The notes: a model not told the origin generated them from the letters alone. DNA of 45,510 nt from Sedimenticola sp. (GCA_026992075.1 JALXAM010000055.1:1-45510); one strand, 5' to 3'; numbered from the stretch's first letter, positions 29,710 through 40,000 are shown. Made by a program: numbers and translations.

Positions 29710-30306
29710 GTGGATGAACAGTTGAAGCGCCGGCTGGTCGGCGCCACCGTGCTGGTCGCTCTGGCCATCATCTTCCTGCCCATGTTGCTGGAGCATGAGC
29801 CGGCCAATCTGAAGCCGCTCCCCATGGAGCCCATTCCCGAGGAACCGCCGCGCCAGTTCGATGAAAAGCTGTTGAAAGAGGCCGCCCAAGAGGCCGCATC
29901 CGGGCCTGCCCAGAAGCCGGAGGCACCACCTCCTGCAGCTCAGACGCCTTCCGCCGGTGAAACGGTCGCGAAGCCATCCGGGCAGCTGGTGGCGGAAAAG
30001 CCGGCACCCGCCAAGCCCGCTTCCAAGCCGCCGGCGCGGAAGGAGAATGTAGGGAAAAAGGGTTCGCCCTCCGCCTGGGCGGTCCAGGTGGCCAGTCTCT
30101 CCAGCCTCGAGAACGCCCGTAAACTGGTGAAGAAACTGCGCCAGGCCGGCCTGGACACCATGGATCCCAAGCCGGTGAAGGTGAAAGGCAAGCGTTATTA
30201 CCGGGTGCTGGTGGGGCCCGAGGTGGCGAAGAAGAATGCCGAGCGTCACCAGGCGCTGATCCAGAAGCTCACCGGCACCCGCGGCCGGGTGGTGCGCTAC
30301 CCTTGA
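29710..30306 (+). CDS. dedD: SPOR-domain cell division protein (DedD-like)
   Basis: The 198-residue product starts at GTG 29710. A short cytoplasmic segment is followed by one membrane helix (LVGATVLVALAIIFLPMLL, about residues 8-26), then a Pro/Ala/Lys-rich periplasmic linker (about 30-115). The SPOR domain begins at AWAVQVASLSSLENARKLV and runs to the end. SPOR domains bind denuded septal peptidoglycan, so a role in division is expected. It holds the dedD position between folC and cvpA; the ATG at 29714 is out of frame. Confidence 0.88.
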   Translation: MDEQLKRRLVGATVLVALAIIFLPMLLEHEPANLKPLPMEPIPEEPPRQFDEKLLKEAAQEAASGPAQKPEAPPPAAQTPSAGETVAKPSGQLVAEKPAPAKPASKPPARKENVGKKGSPSAWAVQVASLSSLENARKLVKKLRQAGLDTMDPKPVKVKGKRYYRVLVGPEVAKKNAERHQALIQKLTGTRGRVVRYP

Positions 30307-30324
30307 TGCCGCCGGTGATCTGAC

Positions 30325-30834
30325 ATGGCCGCGACGCAGCTCAACTGGGCCGACCTGGCGATCCTGGTGATCATCCTGGTCTCTACCTTCATCAGCCTGG
30401 TGCGCGGGTTCGTCCGCGAGGCCTTTTCGCTGGCGGTGTGGGTTCTGGCCTTCTGGATCGCCTGGACCTTCTTCCGTCAGGTCTCTATCCACCTGGAATC
30501 CTTCATCCACACCCCTTCCGTACGTCTGGGGATCGCCTTCGCAGGGCTGTTACTTTTGGCGCTGCTGGTGGGCGGCATCGTCAACTACCTGGTGATCCGG
30601 CTGGTGCAGAAGACCGGCCTGAGCGGCAGCGACCGCTTCATCGGCATGATCTTCGGCGCTGCGCGGGGCATACTGGTGGTGGCGGTGCTGGTGCTGCTGG
30701 CGGGGCTCACGCCGCTGCCGGCCGATCCCTGGTGGCAGGAATCCAGATTGATCCCCTATTTCCAGGAGCTGGCCCTCTGGCTCAAGCAGATGTTGCCGCC
30801 GGAAGTGGCGGAGAAGTTCCAGTATCTCGTTTGA
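30325..30834 (+). CDS. cvpA: CvpA family inner-membrane protein
   Basis: The 169-residue protein has four predicted membrane helices (about residues 8-28, 32-48, 66-88 and 105-125) and the family motifs LVRGFVREAFSLAVWVLAFW and SDRFIGMIFGAARG. CvpA is needed for colicin V export and has roles in envelope stress tolerance; its exact activity is not established. It lies just before purF, the conserved arrangement that often puts both under purine control. Confidence 0.95.
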   Translation: MAATQLNWADLAILVIILVSTFISLVRGFVREAFSLAVWVLAFWIAWTFFRQVSIHLESFIHTPSVRLGIAFAGLLLLALLVGGIVNYLVIRLVQKTGLSGSDRFIGMIFGAARGILVVAVLVLLAGLTPLPADPWWQESRLIPYFQELALWLKQMLPPEVAEKFQYLV

Positions 30835-30849
30835 AGGAGAGGCACCATC

Positions 30850-32367
<1,518 letters not shown>

Positions 32368-32368
32368 G

Positions 32369-33553
32369 ATGGGAATCGAAGAGGAATGGAGAGCGGCCAC
32401 CCGGGCCATCCGGCTGGGTCATCGCCGCACCGCGGAAGGGGAGCATTCGCCACCCATCTTCACCACATCCAGCTATGTCTACGAGAGCGCGGCCCAGGCG
32501 GCGGCGCGCTTCTCCGGCGACGAACCGGGCAACATCTACTCCCGCTTCACCAACCCCACGGTGCGCATCTTCGAGGAGCGGCTGGCGGCCCTGGAAGGGG
32601 GAGAGCGCTGCGTGGCCACCGCTTCCGGCATGTCCGCCATCCTCTCCACCTGCCTGGGGTTGCTGCAGGCGGGGGACCACCTGGTGAGCTCGCGCAGCAT
32701 CTTCGGCAGCACCGTGATCCTGTTCGACAAGTACCTGTCGCGCTTCGGCATCGAGACCAGCTACGTGCCGCTGTCCGACCTGGAGGCGTGGGAACGGGCC
32801 ATCCGGCCGCAGACGAGGCTGCTCTTCGTCGAGACCCCTTCCAACCCGCTCATGGAGCTGGGTGACATCCGCGCCCTGGCCGACCTGGCTCATGCCCATG
32901 ACTGCCTGCTGGTGGTGGACAACTGCTTCTGCACCCCCATCCTGCAGCGCCCCCTGGAGCTGGGCGCCGATATCGTCATCCACTCGGCCACCAAGTACAT
33001 CGACGGCCAGGGACGCTGCATGGGCGGTGCCGTGGTGGGCGACGAAAAACGGGTGGGCGAGGAGGTGTTCGGCGTGCTGCGCACCGCCGGTCCCAGCATA
33101 AGCCCCTTCAACGCCTGGGTCTTCCTCCACGGCCTGGAGACCCTGGCCCTGCGCATGAAGGCCCACTCCCACAACGCCGATCTGCTGGCCAACTGGCTGG
33201 AGAACCACCCCAAGGTGGAGCGGGTCCACTATCCCGGCCTGCCCAGCCATCCCCAGGCCGACCTGGCGGCGCGCCAGATGGACCTGCCGGGCGGCATGCT
33301 CGCCTTCGAGGTGGCGGGCGGCAGGGAAGCGGCCTGGACAGTGATCGACGCCATGAAGATGATCTCCATCACTGCCAACCTGGGCGACGTCAAGAGCACC
33401 GTCACCCATCCCGCCACCACCACCCATGGCCGCCTCACCCCCGAGCAGCGCGCCGAGGCCGGCATCTCCGACGGCCTGATCCGCATTTCCGTAGGGTTGG
33501 AAGACGTGGCTGACATCCAGGCCGACATCGCGCGTGGGCTGGATCTGCTGTAG
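32369..33553 (+). CDS. metZ: O-succinylhomoserine sulfhydrylase MetZ
   Basis: MetZ makes homocysteine directly from O-succinylhomoserine and sulfide with PLP. I chose ATG 32369, just after purF, with ribosome site GGAG. The 394-residue Cys/Met-metabolism enzyme has TLAIRLG-type N-terminal sequence (ATRAIRLGHRRTAEGEHSPP), YSRFTNPTVRIFEERLAALE, SGMSAILSTCLGLL and the PLP lysine K209 (SATKYIDGQGRCMGG). The position next to purF and the sequence favour MetZ over MetB or MetC, but these relatives are hard to separate by eye. Its TAG stop is not in a repeat. Confidence 0.9.
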   Translation: MGIEEEWRAATRAIRLGHRRTAEGEHSPPIFTTSSYVYESAAQAAARFSGDEPGNIYSRFTNPTVRIFEERLAALEGGERCVATASGMSAILSTCLGLLQAGDHLVSSRSIFGSTVILFDKYLSRFGIETSYVPLSDLEAWERAIRPQTRLLFVETPSNPLMELGDIRALADLAHAHDCLLVVDNCFCTPILQRPLELGADIVIHSATKYIDGQGRCMGGAVVGDEKRVGEEVFGVLRTAGPSISPFNAWVFLHGLETLALRMKAHSHNADLLANWLENHPKVERVHYPGLPSHPQADLAARQMDLPGGMLAFEVAGGREAAWTVIDAMKMISITANLGDVKSTVTHPATTTHGRLTPEQRAEAGISDGLIRISVGLEDVADIQADIARGLDLL

Positions 33554-33562
33554 CGTCCCCTC

Positions 33563-34141
33563 TTGGACGATCCCATTCTCGAGAAGTGGAACAGCCGCCA
33601 CGCCGAGGCCGAGGGGCCCGGCGAGGTGGCCCAGGTGCTGCTGCGCAACGCCCACCTGCTGCCCGAAGAGGGCAGGGCGCTGGACCTGGCCTGCGGCCGG
33701 GGTGCCAACGCCCTTTGGCTGGCCGAACGGGGGCTGGAGGTGTATGCCTGGGATCTCTCACCCGTGGCCATCGAGCGGCTCCGGGAGGAGGCGGCGGCAC
33801 GCGGCCTGGAGGTGAGTGGCGAGGTGCGCGACGTGGTGGCCCGGCCGCCCCGGCCGGAAACCTTCGACCTGGTGCTGGTGAGCCATTTCCTGGAACGCAA
33901 CCTGGCGCCCCAGCTGGTGGCTGCCCTGCGTCCCGGCGGACTGCTCTGCTACCAGACCTTCGTGCGGGAGGTGAGCCTGGGACGAGGGCCGGGCAGCGAT
34001 GACTGGCGGCTGGCGCCCAATGAGCTGCTGCGGCTCTTTCCCGGCCTGCGGCTCCATTACTACCGCGAGGACGCGCCGCTGGGAGGAGAAGAGGACCCGG
34101 TGGCGGATCTGGCGTTGATGGTGGCCTCGAAAAGACCGTAG
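33563..34141 (+). CDS. SAM-dependent methyltransferase (class I)
   Basis: The 192-residue product starts at TTG 33563, nine bases after metZ. Motif I is ALDLACGRGANALWLAERG; then VYAWDLSPVAIERLREEA and the post-motif FDLVLVSHFLERNL. It resembles TehB/UbiE-type small-molecule methyltransferases; the C-terminal EDPVADLALMVASKRP matches related uncharacterised proteins. Substrate unknown. Its TAG stop (34139-34141) is the GTAG of the palindromic repeat that begins at 34138. Confidence 0.85.
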   Translation: MDDPILEKWNSRHAEAEGPGEVAQVLLRNAHLLPEEGRALDLACGRGANALWLAERGLEVYAWDLSPVAIERLREEAAARGLEVSGEVRDVVARPPRPETFDLVLVSHFLERNLAPQLVAALRPGGLLCYQTFVREVSLGRGPGSDDWRLAPNELLRLFPGLRLHYYREDAPLGGEEDPVADLALMVASKRP

Positions 34142-34223
34142 GAGGCGCGTCCCCGTACCGAACCACGCGAATCCGTTGCGACAGGATGCCTTTGCATCGT
34201 TCGGCACGGGGAGGCGCTCCTAC
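34138..34223 (+). repeat. Palindromic repeat, second type, between convergent genes (copy 6)
   Basis: This 86-bp element starts GTAGGAGGCGCGTCCCCGTA and ends CGGGGAGGCGCTCCTAC. Inner arms pair (ACCGAAC with GTTCGGC; CGAATCC with neighbours less well). The same sequence, inverted, lies at 35038-35124; the first 68 bases are identical. Both ends carry GTAG on the outgoing strand and provide TAG stops to the methyltransferase (plus) and rsmJ (minus). Confidence 0.9.
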
Positions 34224-34984
34224 GAGAGGTAGACGTCGAACCGCGTCTTCCCCGCCTTGACCGAAAAATCGGGATTCTGCCCCGCCAGCGGCCCGGCCCG
34301 CATGGGCCGCTTCACCACCACCCTTCCGCTGCAGCTGCGTCGGGCCACGGAGAGCAGCTCCCCGGCGTCCTCGTCCTTTCCCACCAGCTTTTGCAGCATC
34401 TGCATTCCTTTGCCCGAGAGGGCGTGGCGGCGGCGGGCGGGATACATGGGGTCGAGGTAGACCGCCTCCATGGAGGAAGCCTTTTCCAGCCAGGTGGTGG
34501 CATCGGCGTGGACCAGGGTCACGCGGCCGGCAGCCTCGGCGGTGGCCGGATGGGCCAGGGCGCGCTGCAACGCCTCCTCCAGCAGCAGGTAGAGGGGCAG
34601 GGCGCGCTCCACCAGGGTGACCCGGCAGCCCAGGGTGGCCAGCAGGAAACCGTCCTGGCCCAGCCCGGCGGTGGCGTCCACCACCGCCGGGCGGTGTCCG
34701 GGCTTGAGGCCCAGGGCGCGGGGCAGGGGAGAGCGGATGCCACTGGTGCGGATGCGCTGGTGCATGCGCCCGCCGGTGAAGTCGATGTGCAGGGGACCGG
34801 GCGTGTTCGAGCCCACTTGGCGCAGCTCCAGTCCCCGGGCGGTGCAGGCGAGCAGGAAGGGGAAGCGGGTCTCATCGGGTGGCACCAGGGGGCGGCCGCT
34901 GCGCCGGGCCAGCTTTTCCGCCTCTGCCTCCTGGCCAGGGTGGGCGGTGATGGCCCAGAGGGATGTTTGTGGGGAAATCACCAC
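34220..34984 (-). CDS. rsmJ: 16S rRNA (guanine1516-N2)-methyltransferase RsmJ
   Basis: RsmJ methylates G1516 of 16S rRNA. Family motifs: VDFxGG-like HIDFTGGRMHQR, motif I VVDATAGLGQDGFLLATLGC, the EAVYLDPMYPARRRHAL segment, and VVVKRPMRAGPLAG. The frame is open to 35086, but that part would run into another repeat, so I prefer GTG 34984 (254 residues, near the 250 of E. coli); start confidence is low and no good ribosome site is seen. The TAG stop (34222-34220) is inside the adjacent repeat. Confidence 0.9.
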   Translation of the reverse strand: MVISPQTSLWAITAHPGQEAEAEKLARRSGRPLVPPDETRFPFLLACTARGLELRQVGSNTPGPLHIDFTGGRMHQRIRTSGIRSPLPRALGLKPGHRPAVVDATAGLGQDGFLLATLGCRVTLVERALPLYLLLEEALQRALAHPATAEAAGRVTLVHADATTWLEKASSMEAVYLDPMYPARRRHALSGKGMQMLQKLVGKDEDAGELLSVARRSCSGRVVVKRPMRAGPLAGQNPDFSVKAGKTRFDVYLS

Positions 34985-35037
34985 GGAGGATTCAGAGGAT
35001 GAGCGGGGAAGTCGTGGTTGTTTCCAATATCGGTTCT

Positions 35038-35124
35038 GTAGGTGGCGCGTCCCCGCGCCGAACGATGCAAAGGCATCCTGTCGCAACGGATTCGCGTGGT
35101 TCGGTACGGGGACGCGCCTCCTAC
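35038..35124 (-). repeat. Palindromic repeat, second type, inverted copy (copy 7)
   Basis: The 87-bp inverse of the element at 34138-34223; 68 consecutive bases match exactly (35057-35124 in inverse sense). The other end diverges. With copy 6 it brackets rsmJ as inverted repeats about 810 bases apart. It lies between the rsmJ start and the bioA stop; the rest of that gap holds nothing clear. Confidence 0.9.
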
Positions 35125-35162
35125 GGGTGAAAGGTTCGCCATGAGCCGGTGTGAACCAGGGT

Positions 35163-36440
35163 TCACCGTTCTTCCGAGAGTACCTGGACCACCGCCCTGC
35201 AGAGAAACGCCAGCGACTCCTCGTCGATGACGTAGGGCGGCATCAGGTAGACCAGCCTGCCGAAGGGGCGCACCCAGACGCCCGCCTCCACCAGGGCCGG
35301 CTGGAGTTTCTCCATGACCACCGGCTTCTCCATCTCCACCACACCGATGGCTCCCAGCACCCGCACCTCGGCCACACCCGGGAGATTCCGGCAGGGAGCC
35401 AGGCCGGTTTCTAAACCCGCCTCGATGGTCCGGATGCGCGCCTGCCAGGGGGAGCTCAGCAGCAGGTCGATGCTGGCGTTGGCCACCGAACAGGCCAGGG
35501 GGTTGCCCATGAAGGTGGGACCGTGCATGAACACCCCTGGCTCGCCGTTGCCGATGGTCTCGGCGATCTCACTGGTAGTGAGGGTGGCCGCCAGGGTCAT
35601 GTAGCCGCCGGTGAGGGCTTTTCCCAGACAGAGGACGTCGGGGGAGATGCCGGCCCATTCGCTGGCGAAGAGGCGGCCGGTGCGGCCGAAGCCGGTGGCG
35701 ATCTCGTCCAGGATCAGCAGCAGCCCCAGCTCGTCGCACAGGGCGCGCAGCCGCTGCAGGTATTCCGGCGAGTAGAAATACATGCCGCCGGCGCCCTGCA
35801 CCACCGGTTCCAGGATCACCGCGGCGATCTCGCCGGCGTGGCGGCGTGCCAATGCTTCCATTGGCGCAAAGTCTGTCTCGCTGCAGGGTTCGCCGAATCG
35901 GCAGGGAGGACGCGGGGCGAAGAGCTGCTGCGGCAGGAAGCCCTGGAAGAGGCTGTGCATGCCGGTAACCGGATCGCACACCGACATGGCGCCGAAGGTG
36001 TCGCCGTGGTAGCCGCCGCGCACGGTGACAAAGCGGCTGCGGGACTCGCCTCGGCTGCGCCAGTACTGGATCGCCAGCTTCAGCGCCACCTCCACCGACA
36101 CCGAGCCGGAGTCGGCCAGGAAGACCCGCTCCAGCCCTGCCGGGGCGATGACCGTCAGCCTTTCGCCCAGGGCCACCGCCGGCTCGTGGGTGAGGCCGCC
36201 GAACATGACGTGGGCTATCTGCCCGAGCTGTTCCCTGATGGCGGCGTTGAGCACCGGGTGGTTGTAGCCGTGGATGGCGCACCACCAGGAGGACATGCCG
36301 TCGATGAGTTCACGGCCATCGGCCAGCTTCAGCCGCACCCCTTCCGCTGAAACCACCGGCCAGAGAAGCGGAGCAACGGGGGGCGCGTAAGGATGCCACA
36401 GGTGGGCCCGGTCACGGGCCACCAGCGATGCGCCGTTCAT
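35163..36440 (-). CDS. bioA: Adenosylmethionine-8-amino-7-oxononanoate aminotransferase BioA
   Basis: BioA makes 7,8-diaminopelargonate in biotin synthesis, with SAM as amino donor and PLP. ATG 36440 opens [20 protein letters not shown], the standard N-terminus, and overlaps the ubiA stop by four bases; longer starts lie in ubiA. The 425-residue protein has [54 protein letters not shown] and the PLP lysine in [24 protein letters not shown] is also present. Other biotin genes are not nearby. Confidence 0.97.
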   Translation of the reverse strand: MNGASLVARDRAHLWHPYAPPVAPLLWPVVSAEGVRLKLADGRELIDGMSSWWCAIHGYNHPVLNAAIREQLGQIAHVMFGGLTHEPAVALGERLTVIAPAGLERVFLADSGSVSVEVALKLAIQYWRSRGESRSRFVTVRGGYHGDTFGAMSVCDPVTGMHSLFQGFLPQQLFAPRPPCRFGEPCSETDFAPMEALARRHAGEIAAVILEPVVQGAGGMYFYSPEYLQRLRALCDELGLLLILDEIATGFGRTGRLFASEWAGISPDVLCLGKALTGGYMTLAATLTTSEIAETIGNGEPGVFMHGPTFMGNPLACSVANASIDLLLSSPWQARIRTIEAGLETGLAPCRNLPGVAEVRVLGAIGVVEMEKPVVMEKLQPALVEAGVWVRPFGRLVYLMPPYVIDEESLAFLCRAVVQVLSEER

Positions 36441-37336
36441 CTTGCCAGGTAGTCGAGCAGAATGCCGGCGAAGATCACCGCGCCCACCCACTGGTTGTGG
36501 AGGAAAGCACGGAAGCAGCGCGTCCGTTCGCGATCCCGGATCAGCCACTGGTGGTAGAGCATCAGCCCGGCGGCCGCCGCCAGGCCGAGATGATAGAAGG
36601 TGCCCAGGTGGAAGATTCGTCCCACGTGCAACAGCACCGCCAGCATGGCGATCTGCAGAAGGCCGATCACCAGGCGGTCGTGGCGGCCGAAGAGGATGGC
36701 GCTGGACTTGATGCCGATCCTAAGATCGTCGTCTCGGTCCACCATGGCATACATGGTGTCGTACACCACTGCCCAGATCACCACCGCCAGGAAGATCCAC
36801 CAGCTGCGCGGATCGACATGGCCGGTCTGGGCAGCGAAGGCCATGGGAACCGCCCAGCCGAAAGCGGCCCCCAGGTAGGCCTGGGGCAGATGGGTGAGCC
36901 TTTTGGTGAAGGGGTAGCTGGCGGCCAGGAAGGCGCCCACCAGCGACAGCGCCAGGGTGAGACCGTTGAGGGTGAGCACCAGCAGCAGTGCCATCCCCGA
37001 AAGCAGGGCGAAGAGCACCAACGCCTCCCGCGGTGACACCTTGCCGGAGGTGATGGGGCGCTCTGCGGTGCGCTTCACATGGCGGTCGAAATCGCGGTCG
37101 GCGAAGTCGTTGATGACACAGCCGGCCGAACGCATCAATACCACGCCGGCCACGAACACTGCCACCACCCAGGGGTGCGGATGACCTTCGCCCGCGATCC
37201 AGAGCGCCCACAGTGTCGGCCACAGGAGCAGCATGATGCCGATGGGCTTGTCCAACCGCATCAGGCGGGCGTAGAGCAGCCAGCGGTTTTCTCTCAGGGC
37301 GTTTTCCAAGGAGATACCCGTTACAATGGGCGACAT
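36437..37336 (-). CDS. ubiA: 4-hydroxybenzoate polyprenyltransferase UbiA
   Basis: UbiA attaches the polyprenyl tail to 4-hydroxybenzoate in ubiquinone synthesis at the inner membrane. The 299-residue protein has about eight to nine membrane helices and the two Asp-rich motifs NDFADRDFD and VDRDDD, which bind the Mg-diphosphate. [21 protein letters not shown] is the characteristic N-terminus. Its stop overlaps the bioA start (ATGA). An extended -10-like TGGTATCAT lies on the minus strand near 37358-37350, so the mRNA may have almost no leader. Confidence 0.97.
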   Translation of the reverse strand: MSPIVTGISLENALRENRWLLYARLMRLDKPIGIMLLLWPTLWALWIAGEGHPHPWVVAVFVAGVVLMRSAGCVINDFADRDFDRHVKRTAERPITSGKVSPREALVLFALLSGMALLLVLTLNGLTLALSLVGAFLAASYPFTKRLTHLPQAYLGAAFGWAVPMAFAAQTGHVDPRSWWIFLAVVIWAVVYDTMYAMVDRDDDLRIGIKSSAILFGRHDRLVIGLLQIAMLAVLLHVGRIFHLGTFYHLGLAAAAGLMLYHQWLIRDRERTRCFRAFLHNQWVGAVIFAGILLDYLAR

Positions 37337-37347
37337 CCAATATGTCG
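37331..37347. promoter_or_regulatory. Inverted repeat in the ubiA / M48 divergent promoter
   Basis: CGACAT (37331-37336), five bases, ATGTCG (37342-37347). It covers the ubiA start codon and lies close to predicted transcription starts in both directions (plus -10 TACAAT at 37322-37327; minus -10 TATCAT at 37355-37350). A candidate operator, though six-base arms can arise by chance. Confidence 0.35.
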
Positions 37348-37375
37348 AAATGATACCAGAACCCGGAAATCACTC

Positions 37376-38191
37376 ATGAAAGTCCGAGTCGTCGTCCTGC
37401 TGCTGACATTGCTGGCCACCGCCTGCACCACCACGCCCACCGGGCGCAGCCAGTTGATGCTGGTGAGCCCAGAGTCCGCAGTCCAGGCCTCCGCCGAGGC
37501 CTATCCCAAGCTGCTGGAGAAATTCGCCCGCGAGGGCAAGCTCGATAACGACCCGGAACAGGTGCGCCGGGTAAAGGAGATCACCGGGCGCCTGGTGGCG
37601 GAGGCGATCAAGGACTACCCCCACACCCGCGCCTGGAAATGGCAGGTGGTGGTGATCGACGATCCGGATACGGTGAATGCCTGGTGCATGGCGGGCGGCA
37701 AGATGGCGGTCTACAGCGGGCTGCTGAAGAAGATCAAGCCCACCGACGACGAGCTGGCGCAGGTGATGGCGCACGAAATCTCCCATGCGGTGGCCAATCA
37801 CGTGGCGGAGCAGATGTCCATCGCGCTGGCCTCCCAGGTGGGGTTGGCGATCCTGTCGGCCACCGCGCTGCACGACAGCCGGTATCGCACCGCCGCGCTC
37901 ACCGGCGCCGCGCTGGCCGCGTCGCTGGCCATCGAGCTGCCCTACAGCCGCAAGGCGGAGGCGGAAGCCGACCGCATCGGCATCGAACTGGCCGCCAAGG
38001 CCGGTTACGACCCCCGCGCCGCTGTCACCCTGTGGCAGAAGATGGCCAGGGTGAGCGAGGGCAGGGCACCGGAGTTTCTCAGCACCCACCCGGCACCGGA
38101 GAGCCGGCAGAAGGCGTTGCAGGCGCTGGTTCCGCAGATGATGAAGTACTACCACCCGGACGAGCCCCATCCGGTCTACCAGGGACTGTGA
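37376..38191 (+). CDS. M48-family metallopeptidase lipoprotein
   Basis: The 271-residue product starts MKVRVVVLLLTLLATACTTT, a lipoprotein signal with lipobox ending at Cys17. The zinc motif HEISH has H133, E134 and H137; the third ligand is the Glu in KAEAEADRIGIELA. It resembles LoiP/YcaL/BepA-type periplasmic M48 peptidases without TPR repeats, which degrade or refold outer membrane proteins. Without other residues for sorting, an inner or outer membrane anchor cannot be decided. It is divergent from ubiA and convergent with mtfA. Confidence 0.92.
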   Translation: MKVRVVVLLLTLLATACTTTPTGRSQLMLVSPESAVQASAEAYPKLLEKFAREGKLDNDPEQVRRVKEITGRLVAEAIKDYPHTRAWKWQVVVIDDPDTVNAWCMAGGKMAVYSGLLKKIKPTDDELAQVMAHEISHAVANHVAEQMSIALASQVGLAILSATALHDSRYRTAALTGAALAASLAIELPYSRKAEAEADRIGIELAAKAGYDPRAAVTLWQKMARVSEGRAPEFLSTHPAPESRQKALQALVPQMMKYYHPDEPHPVYQGL

Positions 38192-38210
38192 GCCACGAGG
38201 TGGTAAAGAT

Positions 38211-38243
38211 CCTGCCGCCAAGGCAGGCCGGCTTCAACCCGAC
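38211..38243 (+). repeat. Hairpin plus degenerate repeat unit between convergent genes
   Basis: CCTGCC-GCCAA-GGCAGG (38211-38227) can act as a bidirectional terminator stem, though without a T run. The following GGCTTCAACCCGAC (38230-38243) resembles the terminal unit of the GTAGGTCGGG repeats. Read on the minus strand, this stretch contains the mtfA stop codon. Confidence 0.5.
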
Positions 38244-39028
38244 GGTCTTCGCTCCATCCGTTTCCGGGGATCCTGCCGGTAGTAGGCCAGCAGTTCGTCA
38301 AAGACGCGGGGACATCTCTCCTCCAGGTGGTGGGGCGCGGTGAAGAAATATTCGCTGACCACGGCGAAGAATTCCGCCGGACCGGTGGCGCCATAGGGGT
38401 TGATACAGGTGTGGTGGCTGCCGTGTTCCACCTGTTCCTGCAGCCTGGCGTAGGCTTCGCTCAGAGAGCGGGTCCACTCCTCGATGGGCATCTCCGGGTG
38501 CAGCGGCGGCATGCCGTTGGCGCGGCCGTTCAGGGCGTCCAGCTTGTGGGCGAACTCGTGGATCACCACATGGCGACCCGGGTGCAGGTGCAGGCTGTCC
38601 CGCTCTATCTCGTTCCAGGCCAGCACCAGGGGGCCGCGTTCCCAGGACTCACCGCTCAGCGCCGCTGTCTGGGGGTGCACGATGCCGACCTCGTCGGTGA
38701 CTTCCCGCTGCACGCGAAAGATCTCCGGGTAGAGGATGATCTCGGTCCAGCCGTGGTAGCTCTCCAAGCCCAGCTCCAGCACCATGAGGCAGGCCTGGCT
38801 GGCGATGACCGCCCGTTTCCAGAGGTCCACCTCCAGCCCGCCGGCCCCGTTGAAGACCTTATCCTCCAGGAACAGGGTGGTGAGTTCGCGCAGTCTCACC
38901 GCCTCTTTCACCTGCAGAGGTTGCAGCAGGGGCAGGGTTTGCCGCAACCTGCGCCAGGTGTGGTCGTCCAGCGGGGAACGACGCAGGGCGCGACGCAGCC
39001 GGAACCGGCGCCACCAGGAGAGGATCAC
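38234..39028 (-). CDS. mtfA: Zinc peptidase MtfA (M90 family)
   Basis: MtfA is a cytosolic zinc aminopeptidase that interacts with the repressor Mlc in E. coli. The zinc motif HEFAHKLDALNG, the downstream Glu of AEFFAVVSEYFF, and the N-terminal WRRFRLRRALRRSPL are diagnostic. GTG 39028 gives 264 residues, equal to the 265 of E. coli. An in-frame ATG at 39088 would share a CATG with the start of the divergent gene, so I consider it less likely. Confidence 0.93.
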   Translation of the reverse strand: MILSWWRRFRLRRALRRSPLDDHTWRRLRQTLPLLQPLQVKEAVRLRELTTLFLEDKVFNGAGGLEVDLWKRAVIASQACLMVLELGLESYHGWTEIILYPEIFRVQREVTDEVGIVHPQTAALSGESWERGPLVLAWNEIERDSLHLHPGRHVVIHEFAHKLDALNGRANGMPPLHPEMPIEEWTRSLSEAYARLQEQVEHGSHHTCINPYGATGPAEFFAVVSEYFFTAPHHLEERCPRVFDELLAYYRQDPRKRMERRPSG

Positions 39029-39086
39029 GCTCGTGCCGTCGCTCGGGGTAACATGATCCGGCACTCTACTACAGGATTCGGGATCC

Positions 39087-39998
39087 ATGGCACATCATCA
39101 CCACCATCCAGAGCCACCGGCGCCGGATGCGCACCACGGGGCCTTTGCCCTGGGGGTGGCACTCAATCTCGGCTTCGTGCTGGCGGAGGCGGGTTTCGGA
39201 CTGGCCTACGGCTCCCTGGCGCTGGTGGCCGATGCCGGCCACAATCTCAGCGATGTGCTCAGCCTGCTGCTGGCCTGGGGCGCCGCCTGGCTGGCTGGGC
39301 GTCCCCCCACGCCGCGCCGTTCCTACGGATACCGCCGCGCCACCATCCTGGCTTCGTTGCTCTCCGCCATGCTGCTCATCGCGGCGCTGGGGGCCATCAC
39401 CCTGGAGGCGGTGGAGCGTTTTCGCGAGCCGGCGCCGGTTCCGGGTCAGGTGGTGATCTGGGTGGCGTTGACGGGTGTGGTGATCAACACCGCCACCGCC
39501 TTGTTGTTCGTTCGCGGCCAGAAGCACGACCTAAACCTGCGCGGTGCCTTTCTGCACATGGCGGCGGATGCGGCGGTCTCCCTGGGGGTGGTGGTGGCCG
39601 GAGTGGCCATACTTTATACCGGCTGGTCCTGGATCGATCCCGCGCTGAGCCTGGTGATCGTGGTGCTGGTGTTCATCGGTACCTGGGGACTGCTGCGGGA
39701 GTCGCTGGCGCTGGCCATGGATTCGGTGCCGGCCCACATCGATCCGGCGGTAGTGGAGTCCTATCTGCGTAGCCTGCCTGGGGTGAGCGATCTGCACGAT
39801 CTGCACATCTGGGCCATGAGCACCACCGAGGTGGCCCTCACCGTGCATCTCACCATGGACACATGTCCTGATAACGACCGGTTCCTACGGCAGGTGGCCG
39901 GGGAGCTGGGCAGCCGTTTTGGGATCCACCACACCACCATCCAGATCGAAAGGGACGAGCCGGCGCACTGCCGGCTGTCCGCTCCCGGCAGCCTGTGA
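39087..39998 (+). CDS. Cation diffusion facilitator (zinc/cadmium efflux, CzcD/ZitB-like)
   Basis: The 303-residue protein is a CDF antiporter with six membrane helices (about residues 20-200) and a cytoplasmic C-terminal domain (about 215-290). The metal site pairs are seen: DAGHNLSD in helix 2 and HMAADA in helix 5. The His-rich N-terminus MAHHHHHPEPPAPDAHH may collect metal. The pattern HxxxD in both helices favours zinc/cadmium/cobalt over manganese or iron. Metal not provable from sequence. It ends three bases before a convergent gene stop. Confidence 0.93.
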   Translation: MAHHHHHPEPPAPDAHHGAFALGVALNLGFVLAEAGFGLAYGSLALVADAGHNLSDVLSLLLAWGAAWLAGRPPTPRRSYGYRRATILASLLSAMLLIAALGAITLEAVERFREPAPVPGQVVIWVALTGVVINTATALLFVRGQKHDLNLRGAFLHMAADAAVSLGVVVAGVAILYTGWSWIDPALSLVIVVLVFIGTWGLLRESLALAMDSVPAHIDPAVVESYLRSLPGVSDLHDLHIWAMSTTEVALTVHLTMDTCPDNDRFLRQVAGELGSRFGIHHTTIQIERDEPAHCRLSAPGSL

Positions 39999-40000
39999 AC

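Noticed and set aside
34138-35124. Insertion sequence or composite transposon around rsmJ
   Set aside because: No transposase and no target duplication; the enclosed gene is a housekeeping rRNA methyltransferase. Kept only as inverted repeats.
35085-35127. Extended rsmJ start at 35086
   Set aside because: It would translate the palindromic repeat and an unrelated low-complexity stretch; the family length fits a start near 34984.
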